Of a DNA stretch of 64,000 bases, positions 1-7,173 are shown in pieces (positions within the stretch are counted from its first letter, which is position 1; each line of letters starts with the position of its first letter). The stretch is from Neoroseomonas eburnea (GTDB lineage: Bacteria; Pseudomonadota; Alphaproteobacteria; Acetobacterales; Acetobacteraceae). Location of the stretch: NCBI RefSeq assembly GCF_018129005.1, contig NZ_JAAEDL010000007.1:124001-188000 (forward strand), read 5' to 3'. The notes beneath the pieces are model-generated. The model ran no database searches. It saw only the letters and a program-made list of their open reading frames with translations, and was not told where the DNA came from. A program made the position numbers and the translations under genes.

Positions 1-2640
1 CTCTTCGTCATCGACCTCTCCACCCGGGGGCTGAACGAGACGTCGGGTGCCGAGGCCGATGGGCTGGTGGATTTCAGCGCGGCCGAAGGCGACGTGATTT
101 CCCTCGGCCTGGTGAATGGCCTCGTCGGCGGCAGCTTCGGGCCGGGGCCGCTCGCCTGGCGGGGCGCGCTGGCGGCGCGGGATGCTGCCCAAGGCGTCGG
201 CTTCGGATTGGTGCTGCCGGGGGAGGGCATCGGGCCGGGCTACTACCAGTCATGGTGGATCCCGGCGGTTTCGGGCGGGCAGCCGGCGGGCGGCTGGTTC
301 GTCATCGACCTCGACCAGGACCTGGTCCTGGACATCGACGATGCGGTGATCCGCATCGGCGCTGCCGGGCCCGGCGGGGCGGAGGCGCTGACACCGGAGG
401 CCTTCGCCGACGGCACCTTCCGCATCCTGGTCGGCGGGGCGGGCGCGGACAGCCTCGCGGCCGCGGCCTCGGGCCAGGAGGTCTTCGGCCTCGGCGGCGC
501 GGACCTGCTCACCGGCCGCGACGGCGCCGACCGCCTGGTGGGGGGCGAGGGGAACGACACCCTGCTCGGGGCGGCCGGCGCCGACCAGCTCTGGGGCGGC
601 GCCGGCAATGATTCGCTCGACGGCGGCGCCGGCGGAGACGAACTCTTCGCCGAGGGGCCCGGCATCGGCGAGGTGGACGGCATCTTCGCCCGCAACACGC
701 TGTCGGGCGGCGAGGGCGCCGACAGCCTCTGGGGGGCGGATGGCCGGGACTCCCTCGACGGCGGCCTCGGCAATGACCGGCTCTATGGCGGCATCGGCAT
801 CGACACGCTGCTCGGCGGCGAGGGCGCGGACACGCTGCTCGGCGGGGATGGGGCTGATTCGATCTCCGGGGCGGCGGGCGCCGACTCCATCGATGCCGGG
901 GCGGGCGACGACACGGTGGACTACGATCCCGCCGACCCCTTCGCCGATGGCGGCGACGACACCGACCTGCTGGTGCTGCTCGCCCCCGCCACGGTGACGC
1001 TGGACAGCGCCATCGACCAGGTGTCGGGTGGCGGCATCACCACCGGCTTCGAGGGGGTGGACGCCTCCGCCGTCGCCGCCGCCATCACCCTCTACGGCTC
1101 CGCCGGGCGCAACCGCCTGATCGGTGGCGCCTTCGCGGACCGGATCGAGGGCCGCGACGGCAATGACACGCTGGAAGGCGGCGGCGGGGCCGACACGCTC
1201 GACGGCGGCACCGGCGACGACCTGCTCACCGGGGGCGAGGGGGCGGACCGGCTGGTCGGCGGGGACGGCTTCGACATCGCCTCCTATGCATCGGCGACAC
1301 TCGGGGTGACGGTCACGCTGCACAACGGCTTCGTCGCCGGCGGGGCGGCGGGCGACACGCTGCTGGGCATCGAGGGGCTGCGCGGGTCGGCCTTCGCCGA
1401 TTCCATGCAGGGCACCGGCTTCGCGGACCGGCTCGAGGGCCTCGCCGGCAATGACGTGCTGGATGGCTACGCGGGCGACGACACGATCCTCGGCGGGGCG
1501 GGGGCCGACGCGCTGCGCGGCTGGCTCGGGAATGATTCCCTGGTCGGCGGCGACGACAACGACGTGCTCGACGGCAATGGCGGCGACGACCTGCTCGATG
1601 GCGGGGAGGGCACCGACCGGATGATCGGTGGCGCCGGCAACGACCTCTACCTGGTGGACCGGCCGACCGACCTCGCCGTCGAATCCGTCGGCGGGGGGCA
1701 GGACACCGTCATCGCCTCCGGCAACCATACGCTCGGCGCGGAAGTCGAATGGCTGGTGCAGGCGGCCGGGGCGGGCGCCATCTGGGCCGTCGGCAATGCC
1801 CAGGCCAACCGCATCCTCGGCAACGAGGCCGACAATCTCCTGGTCGCCATGGCGGGCGACGACACCGTCCGCGGCGGCGCCGGCCACGACCGCCTGCAGG
1901 GGCGGGAGGGCAACGACATCCTGTACGGGGAGGAGGGCGACGACACGCTGTTCGGCGGCACCGAGGCCGACATCCTGGACGGCGGCGCGGGGCGCGACGT
2001 CCTGCGCGGGGAGGCCGGCGATGACAGCCTCCTCGGCGGCGCGGACAGCCTGACGGATACGCTGTTCGGCGATGCGGGGGACGACTGGCTCGATGGCGGG
2101 GGCGGTTACGACCTCATGTATGGCGGCTACGGCAACGACACCTACGTCGTCTCGGACCAGGTCGAGGGGATCGTCGAATTCGCCGGGCAGGGGCTGGACC
2201 GGGTGATCGCGGCGACCGCCGCCATCTACACCCTGCCCAACCACGTCGAGGACCTGGTCCTGGCCGGTGGGCCGGGCGGCATCGGCAACGCGCTGTCCAA
2301 CCGCATCACCGGCACCGTGCTCAACGAGACCCTGGCCGGGCGCGACGGCAACGACACGCTGGAAGGCGGCGGCGGGGCGGATATCCTGTTCGGGGAGGGC
2401 GGGCGCGACACCTTCGTCTTCGGCGCCGGCAGCGCCATCGACGCGGTGCGGGACTTCGTCCCCGGCATGGACCGCATCCTGCTGCAGGGCCTGCGCTTCA
2501 CCAGCTTCGAGGAGGTGATGGCCTCGACGCGGCAGGGCGGCCTCGGGGCGATCATCGATTTCGCGCCGGGCGACGCGGCCATCCTGGTCGGCGTGCAGAA
2601 GTCGGCGCTGACGGCCGGGGACTTCGTCTTCCTCGCGTGA
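1..2640 (+). CDS. RTX-type calcium-binding repeat protein, 5' end outside the window
   Basis: The frame is already open at base 1, so the true start lies upstream; 879 codons are visible. From about codon 140 onward the protein is mostly glycine/aspartate nonapeptides of the GGxGxDxLx type, the calcium-binding beta-roll of RTX proteins. Two non-repeat spacers (about codons 555-600 and 725-770) carry the typical pattern NDLYLVD or NDTYVVSD, then a VE...G...DTV-like stretch, then a TLG/TLP...VE.LV strand. The C-terminus (DTFVFG... then VRDFVPGMDRILL) resembles the uncleaved secretion end of type I-exported RTX proteins. Family knowledge says these fold outside the cell on binding calcium. No enzymatic domain is visible in this part, so it may be an adhesin, a surface protein or the tail of an enzyme. 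No ABC exporter genes are in the window. Confidence 0.9.
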   Translation, partial: LFVIDLSTRGLNETSGAEADGLVDFSAAEGDVISLGLVNGLVGGSFGPGPLAWRGALAARDAAQGVGFGLVLPGEGIGPGYYQSWWIPAVSGGQPAGGWFVIDLDQDLVLDIDDAVIRIGAAGPGGAEALTPEAFADGTFRILVGGAGADSLAAAASGQEVFGLGGADLLTGRDGADRLVGGEGNDTLLGAAGADQLWGGAGNDSLDGGAGGDELFAEGPGIGEVDGIFARNTLSGGEGADSLWGADGRDSLDGGLGNDRLYGGIGIDTLLGGEGADTLLGGDGADSISGAAGADSIDAGAGDDTVDYDPADPFADGGDDTDLLVLLAPATVTLDSAIDQVSGGGITTGFEGVDASAVAAAITLYGSAGRNRLIGGAFADRIEGRDGNDTLEGGGGADTLDGGTGDDLLTGGEGADRLVGGDGFDIASYASATLGVTVTLHNGFVAGGAAGDTLLGIEGLRGSAFADSMQGTGFADRLEGLAGNDVLDGYAGDDTILGGAGADALRGWLGNDSLVGGDDNDVLDGNGGDDLLDGGEGTDRMIGGAGNDLYLVDRPTDLAVESVGGGQDTVIASGNHTLGAEVEWLVQAAGAGAIWAVGNAQANRILGNEADNLLVAMAGDDTVRGGAGHDRLQGREGNDILYGEEGDDTLFGGTEADILDGGAGRDVLRGEAGDDSLLGGADSLTDTLFGDAGDDWLDGGGGYDLMYGGYGNDTYVVSDQVEGIVEFAGQGLDRVIAATAAIYTLPNHVEDLVLAGGPGGIGNALSNRITGTVLNETLAGRDGNDTLEGGGGADILFGEGGRDTFVFGAGSAIDAVRDFVPGMDRILLQGLRFTSFEEVMASTRQGGLGAIIDFAPGDAAILVGVQKSALTAGDFVFLA

Positions 2641-2689
2641 CCTTTCCTCCCCACATGGCGAAGGGAGATCGGTGACAACGGAGGATGTG

Positions 2690-3247
2690 ATGATCGCACA
2701 GGCGGGGCATGAGGCGGCGACCCTCGGCGGCGGCTGCTTCTGGTGCCTGGAGGCGGTGTTCAAGGAGTTGCGCGGGGTGGTCTCGGTCACCTCGGGCTAC
2801 GCCGGCGGGCATGTCGAGAACCCGAGCTACGAGGAGGTCTGCGGCAAGAAGACCGGCCATGCGGAGGTGGTGCGGGTGGTCTTCGACCCGGCCGAACTCT
2901 CCTATGCCGACCTGCTGCGGGTGTTCTTCACCATCCACGACCCCACCACCAGGGACCGCCAGGGGGCGGATGTCGGGCCGCAGTACCGTTCGATCATCCT
3001 GACGCATTCCGAGGCCCAGGCGGCGACGGCGCGGGCGGTGATGGAGGAGGTGGCGAAGGCCGCCATCTGGGACGCGCCCCTGGTGACCGAGCTGGTGCCG
3101 GAGGCGCCCTTCTGGCCGGCCGAGCCGGAGCACCACGACTATTTCGCGCGCAACCCGTGGTCGGGCTATTGCCGGGCGGTGGTGGCGCCGAAGGTGCTGA
3201 AGTTCCGCAAGATGTTCGCGGAGCGGCTGAAGCGCCCGGCGGCCTAG
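2690..3247 (+). CDS. msrA: Peptide-methionine (S)-S-oxide reductase MsrA
   Basis: Reduces the S-epimer of methionine sulfoxide in proteins or free methionine, with thioredoxin as usual reductant. The GCFWC motif near residue 16 supplies the catalytic cysteine. The downstream GYAGG and YEEVC segments, and the H-x-E region around HAEVVRVVF, fit the family, and the length (185 aa) is normal. I place the start at ATG 2690 because CGGAGG lies 5 bases upstream. An in-frame GTG at 2672 with AAGGGAG upstream is an alternative that adds six residues. msrB follows on the same strand after about 180 bases that hold an R1 hairpin and a short GGGGGC/GCCCCC stem, so the two repair genes probably respond together but may not be one unbroken transcript. 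Confidence 0.95.
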   Translation: MIAQAGHEAATLGGGCFWCLEAVFKELRGVVSVTSGYAGGHVENPSYEEVCGKKTGHAEVVRVVFDPAELSYADLLRVFFTIHDPTTRDRQGADVGPQYRSIILTHSEAQAATARAVMEEVAKAAIWDAPLVTELVPEAPFWPAEPEHHDYFARNPWSGYCRAVVAPKVLKFRKMFAERLKRPAA

Positions 3248-3310
3248 CGGCCCGCCTGTCCGCGTCGTTCGCCGGAGATCCGGAGATGTTCGCGGGCAGG
3301 ACGCCAGGGC

Positions 3311-3368
3311 TGACCCCGATCGGATGGACCGGCCCGATCGGGTGAGGATGCCCGCGAAAGCCGCTCCA
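3311..3368 (+). repeat. R1 hairpin repeat, copy a
   Basis: Arms CCCGATCGG (3315-3323) and CCGATCGGG (3334-3342) form a 9-bp inverted repeat, followed by TGAGGATGCCCGCGAAA. The same hairpin plus tail recurs at about 4121, 48601 and 63213, always after or between plus-strand genes. It sits just after msrA and could end or attenuate that transcript. There is no T-run, so it is not a classical intrinsic terminator. Confidence 0.75.
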
Positions 3369-3424
3369 GTTGGACCGAGGGGGCGCCGCCCCCCCTCATG
3401 GCGACAGTTCAGGAAGGACCCGAC

Positions 3425-3850
3425 ATGTCATCCAAGCGCGACACCCTTGCCGAAACCTTCCCGGTCACCCGGACCGAGGAGGAATGGCGCGCGATCCTCT
3501 CCCCCGAGGCTTTCCGCGTGCTGCGCCAGCACGGCACGGAGCGCCCCGGCACCTCCCCGCTGAACGCCGAGAAGCGTCCCGGCACCTTCGCCTGCGCCGG
3601 CTGCGGCGCGCCGCTCTTCGATGCGGCGACGAAGTATGAAAGCTGCAGCGGCTGGCCTTCCTTCTTCGCGCCGATCGAGGGAGCGGTCGGCACCACGATC
3701 GACCGCTCCTTCCTCATGACCCGCACCGAGGTGCATTGCGCGCGCTGCGGCGGGCATCTCGGCCATGTCTTCCCCGACGGCCCGCAGCCGACCGGGCTGC
3801 GCTTCTGCATGAACGGCGCAGCCATGGCCTTCGCCCCCGGGGAGGGCTGA
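3425..3850 (+). CDS. msrB: Peptide-methionine (R)-S-oxide reductase MsrB
   Basis: Reduces the R-epimer of protein methionine sulfoxide and complements MsrA. In the 141-aa reading, the zinc ligands are Cys57/Cys60 (CAGC) and Cys105/Cys108 (CARC), and the catalytic cysteine is Cys128 in GLRFCMNG. The family usually has N-S-A-S after the cysteine; here it is N-G-A-A, a mild divergence. ATG 3425 is chosen because AAGGA lies just upstream and the protein then begins as usual for MsrB. An in-frame ATG at 3398 would add nine residues. A GGGGGC/GCCCCC stem with a GCC loop (3379-3393) lies in the leader. No signal peptide is visible, so it is probably cytoplasmic. Confidence 0.93.
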   Translation: MSSKRDTLAETFPVTRTEEEWRAILSPEAFRVLRQHGTERPGTSPLNAEKRPGTFACAGCGAPLFDAATKYESCSGWPSFFAPIEGAVGTTIDRSFLMTRTEVHCARCGGHLGHVFPDGPQPTGLRFCMNGAAMAFAPGEG

Positions 3851-3908
3851 GCGACCGTTCGGGAATGCGCCGTTCGGCGCATTCCCTGGCCGGCGCCGGC
3901 ATTCTCAT

Positions 3909-4100
3909 ACCGGCGGCCGCTATTCACGACCGTCGGCATGAGGGCTTTCGAGCCCTCGGACGCCGGGCGCAAACCTCAGGTTTGGTTGGCTTCGCCGGAT
4001 CACCCGCGGGCCGCATTCCGGATCCCCTGTCACCTTGCAAGGCAAGGCGACCGGGTGCCCGTCGCGGCCTCGGCACGAGGCAAGAATTCATGCCGCTGGT
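3909..4100 (+). mobile_element. R3 MITE-like element, copy a
   Basis: Together with 4121-4220 this fills the 550-base gap before the next gene; no coding frame there is convincing. The ends are ACCGGCGGC (3909-3917) and GCCGCTGGT (4092-4100), inverted with one mismatch. Inside are a GAGGGCT-TTCG-AGCCCTC hairpin (3940-3957) and a block around GCGCAAACCTCAGGTTTG then TTGGCTTCGCCGGA. A second copy at 42290-42436 shares these blocks in the same order. No transposase is encoded, so if mobile it would need one in trans. Confidence 0.65.
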
Positions 4101-4120
4101 ACCAAGCAGCCTCCTGGAGC

Positions 4121-4220
4121 AGATCCCGATCGGTTGGACCCGCCTGATCGGGTGAAGATGCTCGCGAAAACAAGGGGCTGGAGAGGTTGCCGTGAACCAA
4201 TGCGAACGGAAACCGCTCTG
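4121..4220 (+). repeat. R1 hairpin repeat, copy b
   Basis: Arms CCCGATC (4125-4131) and GATCGGG (4146-4152) are followed by TGAAGATGCTCGCGAAAA, then about 60 bases related to the tails of copies c and d (GGTTGCCGTGAACC, GCGAACGGAAACCGCTC). It lies 20 bases after R3 copy a, so two unrelated repeat families have accumulated in one gap. Confidence 0.7.
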
Positions 4221-4404
4221 GCGCGTTCCATCATGGGTTGCGACCCGGGGCGGGAAAGCCCGGGAGTGCAGCCGGCTTGACCTGCGTCATCTCCCGCCGC
4301 CGGTGGTGTCAGCGGCGTGACTCCGTGCTTGCGTCGCGCCCGGGGGCGGCGCAGGTTCCGCCGCGACGGCTCCCCCCGCCGCCGCCCCTTTGTGTGCCTG
4401 AGCC

Positions 4405-5346
4405 ATGCGCCGCCTCGCCGCCTGCCTGATCCTGCCTCTCCTTCTGCTCGCGCGTCCGGCGGCGGCGGACCTCATCTACGTGCTGAATTCGGGGGATTCG
4501 AGCATCTCGGTCCTCGATGCCATCACGCGGGAGGAGCTGCGCCGCATCCCGGCGCTGCGGGAGGTCCACCACCTGGTCCTCGCCCCCGGAGGGCGGGAAC
4601 TGCTGATCGCCGATTCCGGCGGCAACGAGATCTTTTTCGTCGATCCGGCCTCCGGCGAGGTGCGCCGGCGGGAGCGGATCTCCAACCCCTATCACCTCGA
4701 TTTCTCACCGGACGGGCGGCATCTGGTGATCGCCAGCCTGCGGCGCAACCAGGTGGACATCTACGACGCCCAGGGCCCGACGCTGCTGACCCGGCTGCGC
4801 ACGCCGGACAAGCCGTCCCACATGGCGTTCCGGCCGGACGGCAAGGTGGTCTACGTCACGCTGCAGGGCAGCGGCACGGTGATCGCGGTCAGCCTCGAAA
4901 CGCGCGAGGTCCTGTGGGAGGCGCCGATCGGCCGCGAGCCCGCGGGCATCGTCTGGCATCGCGGCCGGCTGATCGTCGGCATCATGGGCTCCGACCACTT
5001 CGCCGTGCTCAACCCGGAGACGAGGGAAGTGGAGCGGCAGATCCCGGTCGGCCGCGGCGCGCACACCATCTTCGCGGCGCCGGACGGCAAGGCGCTGTGG
5101 GCGACCAGCCGGGTGCAGAGCCGCATCGCCGAGATCGACCCGACCACGCTCGAGGTCCGGCGCATCTTCGACATCCCGGGCGGGCCGGACTGCATCGCCT
5201 TCGACCCGGATGGCCGGCTCTGGGCGACGCTGCGCTGGGCCGGGCGGATCGCGCGCATCGACACGCGCACCGGCGAATACGAAACCATCCGCGTCGGCCG
5301 CAGCCCGCATGGCATCTTCGTCCAGCCGCGCCGTGCGGAAAACTAG
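4405..5346 (+). CDS. Secreted YncE/YVTN-type beta-propeller protein
   Basis: A 313-aa protein with a clear signal peptide (MRRLAACLILPLLLLARPAAA), hence periplasmic. The mature part is about seven repeats of roughly 40 residues with the YVTN/YncE pattern: I-x-V-D/L-x-x-x-T/S...G..P..L...PDG. Examples are YVLNSGDSSISVLD, LDFSPDGRHLVIAS, MAFRPDGKVVYVTLQGSGTV and CIAFDPDGRLWATL. The fold binds ligands or proteins or carries a redox site, but no catalytic residues are recognisable, so the role is unknown. The next gene overlaps its 3' end by 14 bases, which suggests the two are co-translated and that the propeller may act in envelope polysaccharide metabolism (inference). Confidence 0.85.
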   Translation: MRRLAACLILPLLLLARPAAADLIYVLNSGDSSISVLDAITREELRRIPALREVHHLVLAPGGRELLIADSGGNEIFFVDPASGEVRRRERISNPYHLDFSPDGRHLVIASLRRNQVDIYDAQGPTLLTRLRTPDKPSHMAFRPDGKVVYVTLQGSGTVIAVSLETREVLWEAPIGREPAGIVWHRGRLIVGIMGSDHFAVLNPETREVERQIPVGRGAHTIFAAPDGKALWATSRVQSRIAEIDPTTLEVRRIFDIPGGPDCIAFDPDGRLWATLRWAGRIARIDTRTGEYETIRVGRSPHGIFVQPRRAEN

Positions 5347-6115
5347 GCGGCACCTCCTCCTCGCGCCGCTGCTCGGCCTGCTGGCAGCGGCGCCCGCCGC
5401 GGCGCAGGTTTCGCCGGCCTGCCGCGCGGGGACGCTCTACCTGACGATCGACACGGGATGGGGACGGGAGGCGGAGCGGATCGCCGGGATCCTGAAGCGC
5501 CGCGACGTGCGCGCGACGCTGTTCGTCGCCAATGAGCCGACTCATACCGGGGAACGCAGCCTCGGCCCCGGCTGGGCCGCCTTCTGGCAGGCGCGCGCCG
5601 CCGAGGGCCACGTCTTCGCCAGCCACACCGACCGCCACTGGTACTTCCGCGGCGACGCAGGCCCGGGCCGCGTGCGCTACGTCTCCCGCAGCCGCGAAGG
5701 CGAGGAGGTGCTGGACCAGGCGGCGATGTGCCGCGAGCTCGCCCGCCCGATCGAACGCCTGCGGGAGGCGGTGCCGGGCGCGACGGTGCTGCCGCTGTGG
5801 CGGGCGCCGGGCGGCATCACCACGCCCGGCGCGATCCGCATGGCCGAGGCCTGCGGCCTGCGCCACCAGGGCTGGAGCGCCAACGGCTTCCTCGGCGACG
5901 AGCTGTCGAGCGAGGCGCATCCCAACCGTGCGCTGGCCGACCGTGCGCTGGCCGACCGTGCGCTGCGCAACCTGCGGGACGGGGAGGTGCTGGTGATGCA
6001 TTGGGGCATCCGCAGCCGCCGCGACCCCTATGCCAATGTGCTGGAGGAGGTGATCGCCGGCCTCCAGTCCCGCGGCTTCTGCTTCGCCACCCTGCCGGCC
6101 GAGGGCCGGCGCTAA
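5333..6115 (+). CDS. Polysaccharide deacetylase family protein (NodB homology domain), secreted
   Basis: Likely removes N- or O-acetyl groups from a polysaccharide or peptidoglycan in the periplasm. NodB motifs are visible: TIDTGWG (motif 1), SHTDRHW giving the H-x-x-x-H metal pair (motif 2), WRAPGG (motif 3, R-x-P) and VMHWGI (motif 5). The first aspartate of the usual TFDDG has become D-T-G. GTG 5333 is chosen because it starts directly at a signal peptide (VRKTRRHLLL... ending AAAPAAAQ). Longer starts at ATG 5309 or further upstream would bury that peptide. It overlaps the upstream propeller gene. A short RALAD tandem lies in the C-terminal half. The 260-aa length is normal for the domain. 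Confidence 0.85.
   Translation: MRKTRRHLLLAPLLGLLAAAPAAAQVSPACRAGTLYLTIDTGWGREAERIAGILKRRDVRATLFVANEPTHTGERSLGPGWAAFWQARAAEGHVFASHTDRHWYFRGDAGPGRVRYVSRSREGEEVLDQAAMCRELARPIERLREAVPGATVLPLWRAPGGITTPGAIRMAEACGLRHQGWSANGFLGDELSSEAHPNRALADRALADRALRNLRDGEVLVMHWGIRSRRDPYANVLEEVIAGLQSRGFCFATLPAEGRR
5927..5965 (+). repeat. 15-bp tandem repeat inside the deacetylase gene
   Basis: The unit CGTGCGCTGGCCGAC occurs twice in full and once in part. It stays in frame and encodes Arg-Ala-Leu-Ala-Asp repeats in a helical-looking loop. Copy number could vary between strains without breaking the frame. Confidence 0.85.
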
Positions 6116-6218
6116 CGCGGACCGGCTGCATGGAAGCAGCAGCGGGCCTTCCGTGCGAACATCCCCCAGCGGGGGGCCGATTCCAGCCCTCCGCGAACTT
6201 TCCTGGGACCTTCTCGGC

Positions 6219-7172
6219 ATGATCGAGTCCTTCAACCGCATCCTCGACAGCGTCACCGGCTGGATCTTCGAGGTGCTGGTGCAGCCGGCGATGTACGAGC
6301 TCGGCCTGATGGACTGGGCCGACGACGCCATCGACTGGATCGAGTTCGGCCTGTTCGGCATCTTCTCCATCCTGGTCGTCTACGCCGTCTGCCGGCCACT
6401 CGAGGCCTGGCGGCCGGTGGAGCCGGTGACGGACCGCGGCGCGATACGCACGGATATCGTCTACACGCTGCTGACGCGGCTCGGCCTGCTGCCGCTCATC
6501 GCCTTCGTGCTGCTCGCCTCGCTGCAGGCCTGGTGGGAAGGGACGGTGGCGGACAGCGGCTTCGTGCCGCCGACGCTCGAGAACCTGATCCCCGGGCTGC
6601 GCGAGGCGCCGATCCTCGCCTTCTTCCTCTACGTGGTGGTCCTCGATTTCGGCGAATACTGGCGCCACCGCTTCCAGCACCGCTTCGGCTGGTGGTGGGC
6701 GCTGCATTCCATCCACCACGCCCAGCGCCAGATGACCTTCTGGACCGACGACCGCAACCACATCCTGGACGAGATCATCGGCGCGCTGTGGTTCGGCGTC
6801 ATCGCGCTGCTGATCGGCGTGCCGCCGGGCCAGTTCCCGCTGCTGGTGCTGATCACGCGGCTGGCGGAAAGCCTCTCCCACGCCAATGTGCGGCTGTCCT
6901 TCGGGCGGATCGGGGAGAGACTGGTCGTCTCGCCCCGCTTCCACCGGCTGCATCACGGCATCCTGTCCACCGCCGACCACGGCAAGAATTACGCGGTGCT
7001 CTTCCCGGTCTGGGACTGGATCTTCGGCACGGCTGATTTCCGCCGCGATGTCTTCCCCCGCACCGGGGACCCCGAGGCGCCGGAGGCCCTGGCCACCGGC
7101 GGCTGGCTGCGGCAACAATTCGTCGGCCTGAAGCGCATGGCAGGCGCCATCGCGGGACGATCCGGGACCTGA
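6219..7172 (+). CDS. Sterol desaturase / fatty acid hydroxylase family membrane protein
   Basis: A di-iron integral membrane oxygenase. The 317-aa reading has several hydrophobic segments in the first half, then the histidine clusters of the superfamily: HRFQHRF, SIHHAQRQ and HRLHHGI. These ligate the diiron centre that hydroxylates or desaturates a lipid, carotenoid or hopanoid-type substrate; which one cannot be told from sequence. ATG 6219 is chosen over an upstream GTG (6153) because the earlier residues look like translated leader and the protein then starts MIESFNRIL before its first membrane segment. The next gene begins two bases after its stop, so the molybdoenzyme is probably co-transcribed. 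Confidence 0.88.
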   Translation: MIESFNRILDSVTGWIFEVLVQPAMYELGLMDWADDAIDWIEFGLFGIFSILVVYAVCRPLEAWRPVEPVTDRGAIRTDIVYTLLTRLGLLPLIAFVLLASLQAWWEGTVADSGFVPPTLENLIPGLREAPILAFFLYVVVLDFGEYWRHRFQHRFGWWWALHSIHHAQRQMTFWTDDRNHILDEIIGALWFGVIALLIGVPPGQFPLLVLITRLAESLSHANVRLSFGRIGERLVVSPRFHRLHHGILSTADHGKNYAVLFPVWDWIFGTADFRRDVFPRTGDPEAPEALATGGWLRQQFVGLKRMAGAIAGRSGT

Positions 7173-7173
7173 C

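Noticed and set aside
67-2640. RTX repeats as a possible CRISPR or DNA-level satellite
   Set aside because: The repeats are in-frame nonapeptide codons with protein-level conservation and no constant-length spacers.
250-2790. An 846-codon open frame antisense to the RTX gene
   Set aside because: It mirrors the GGC/GAC-rich repeat on the other strand, has no domain and no ribosome-binding site. It is an artefact of G/C-biased codons.
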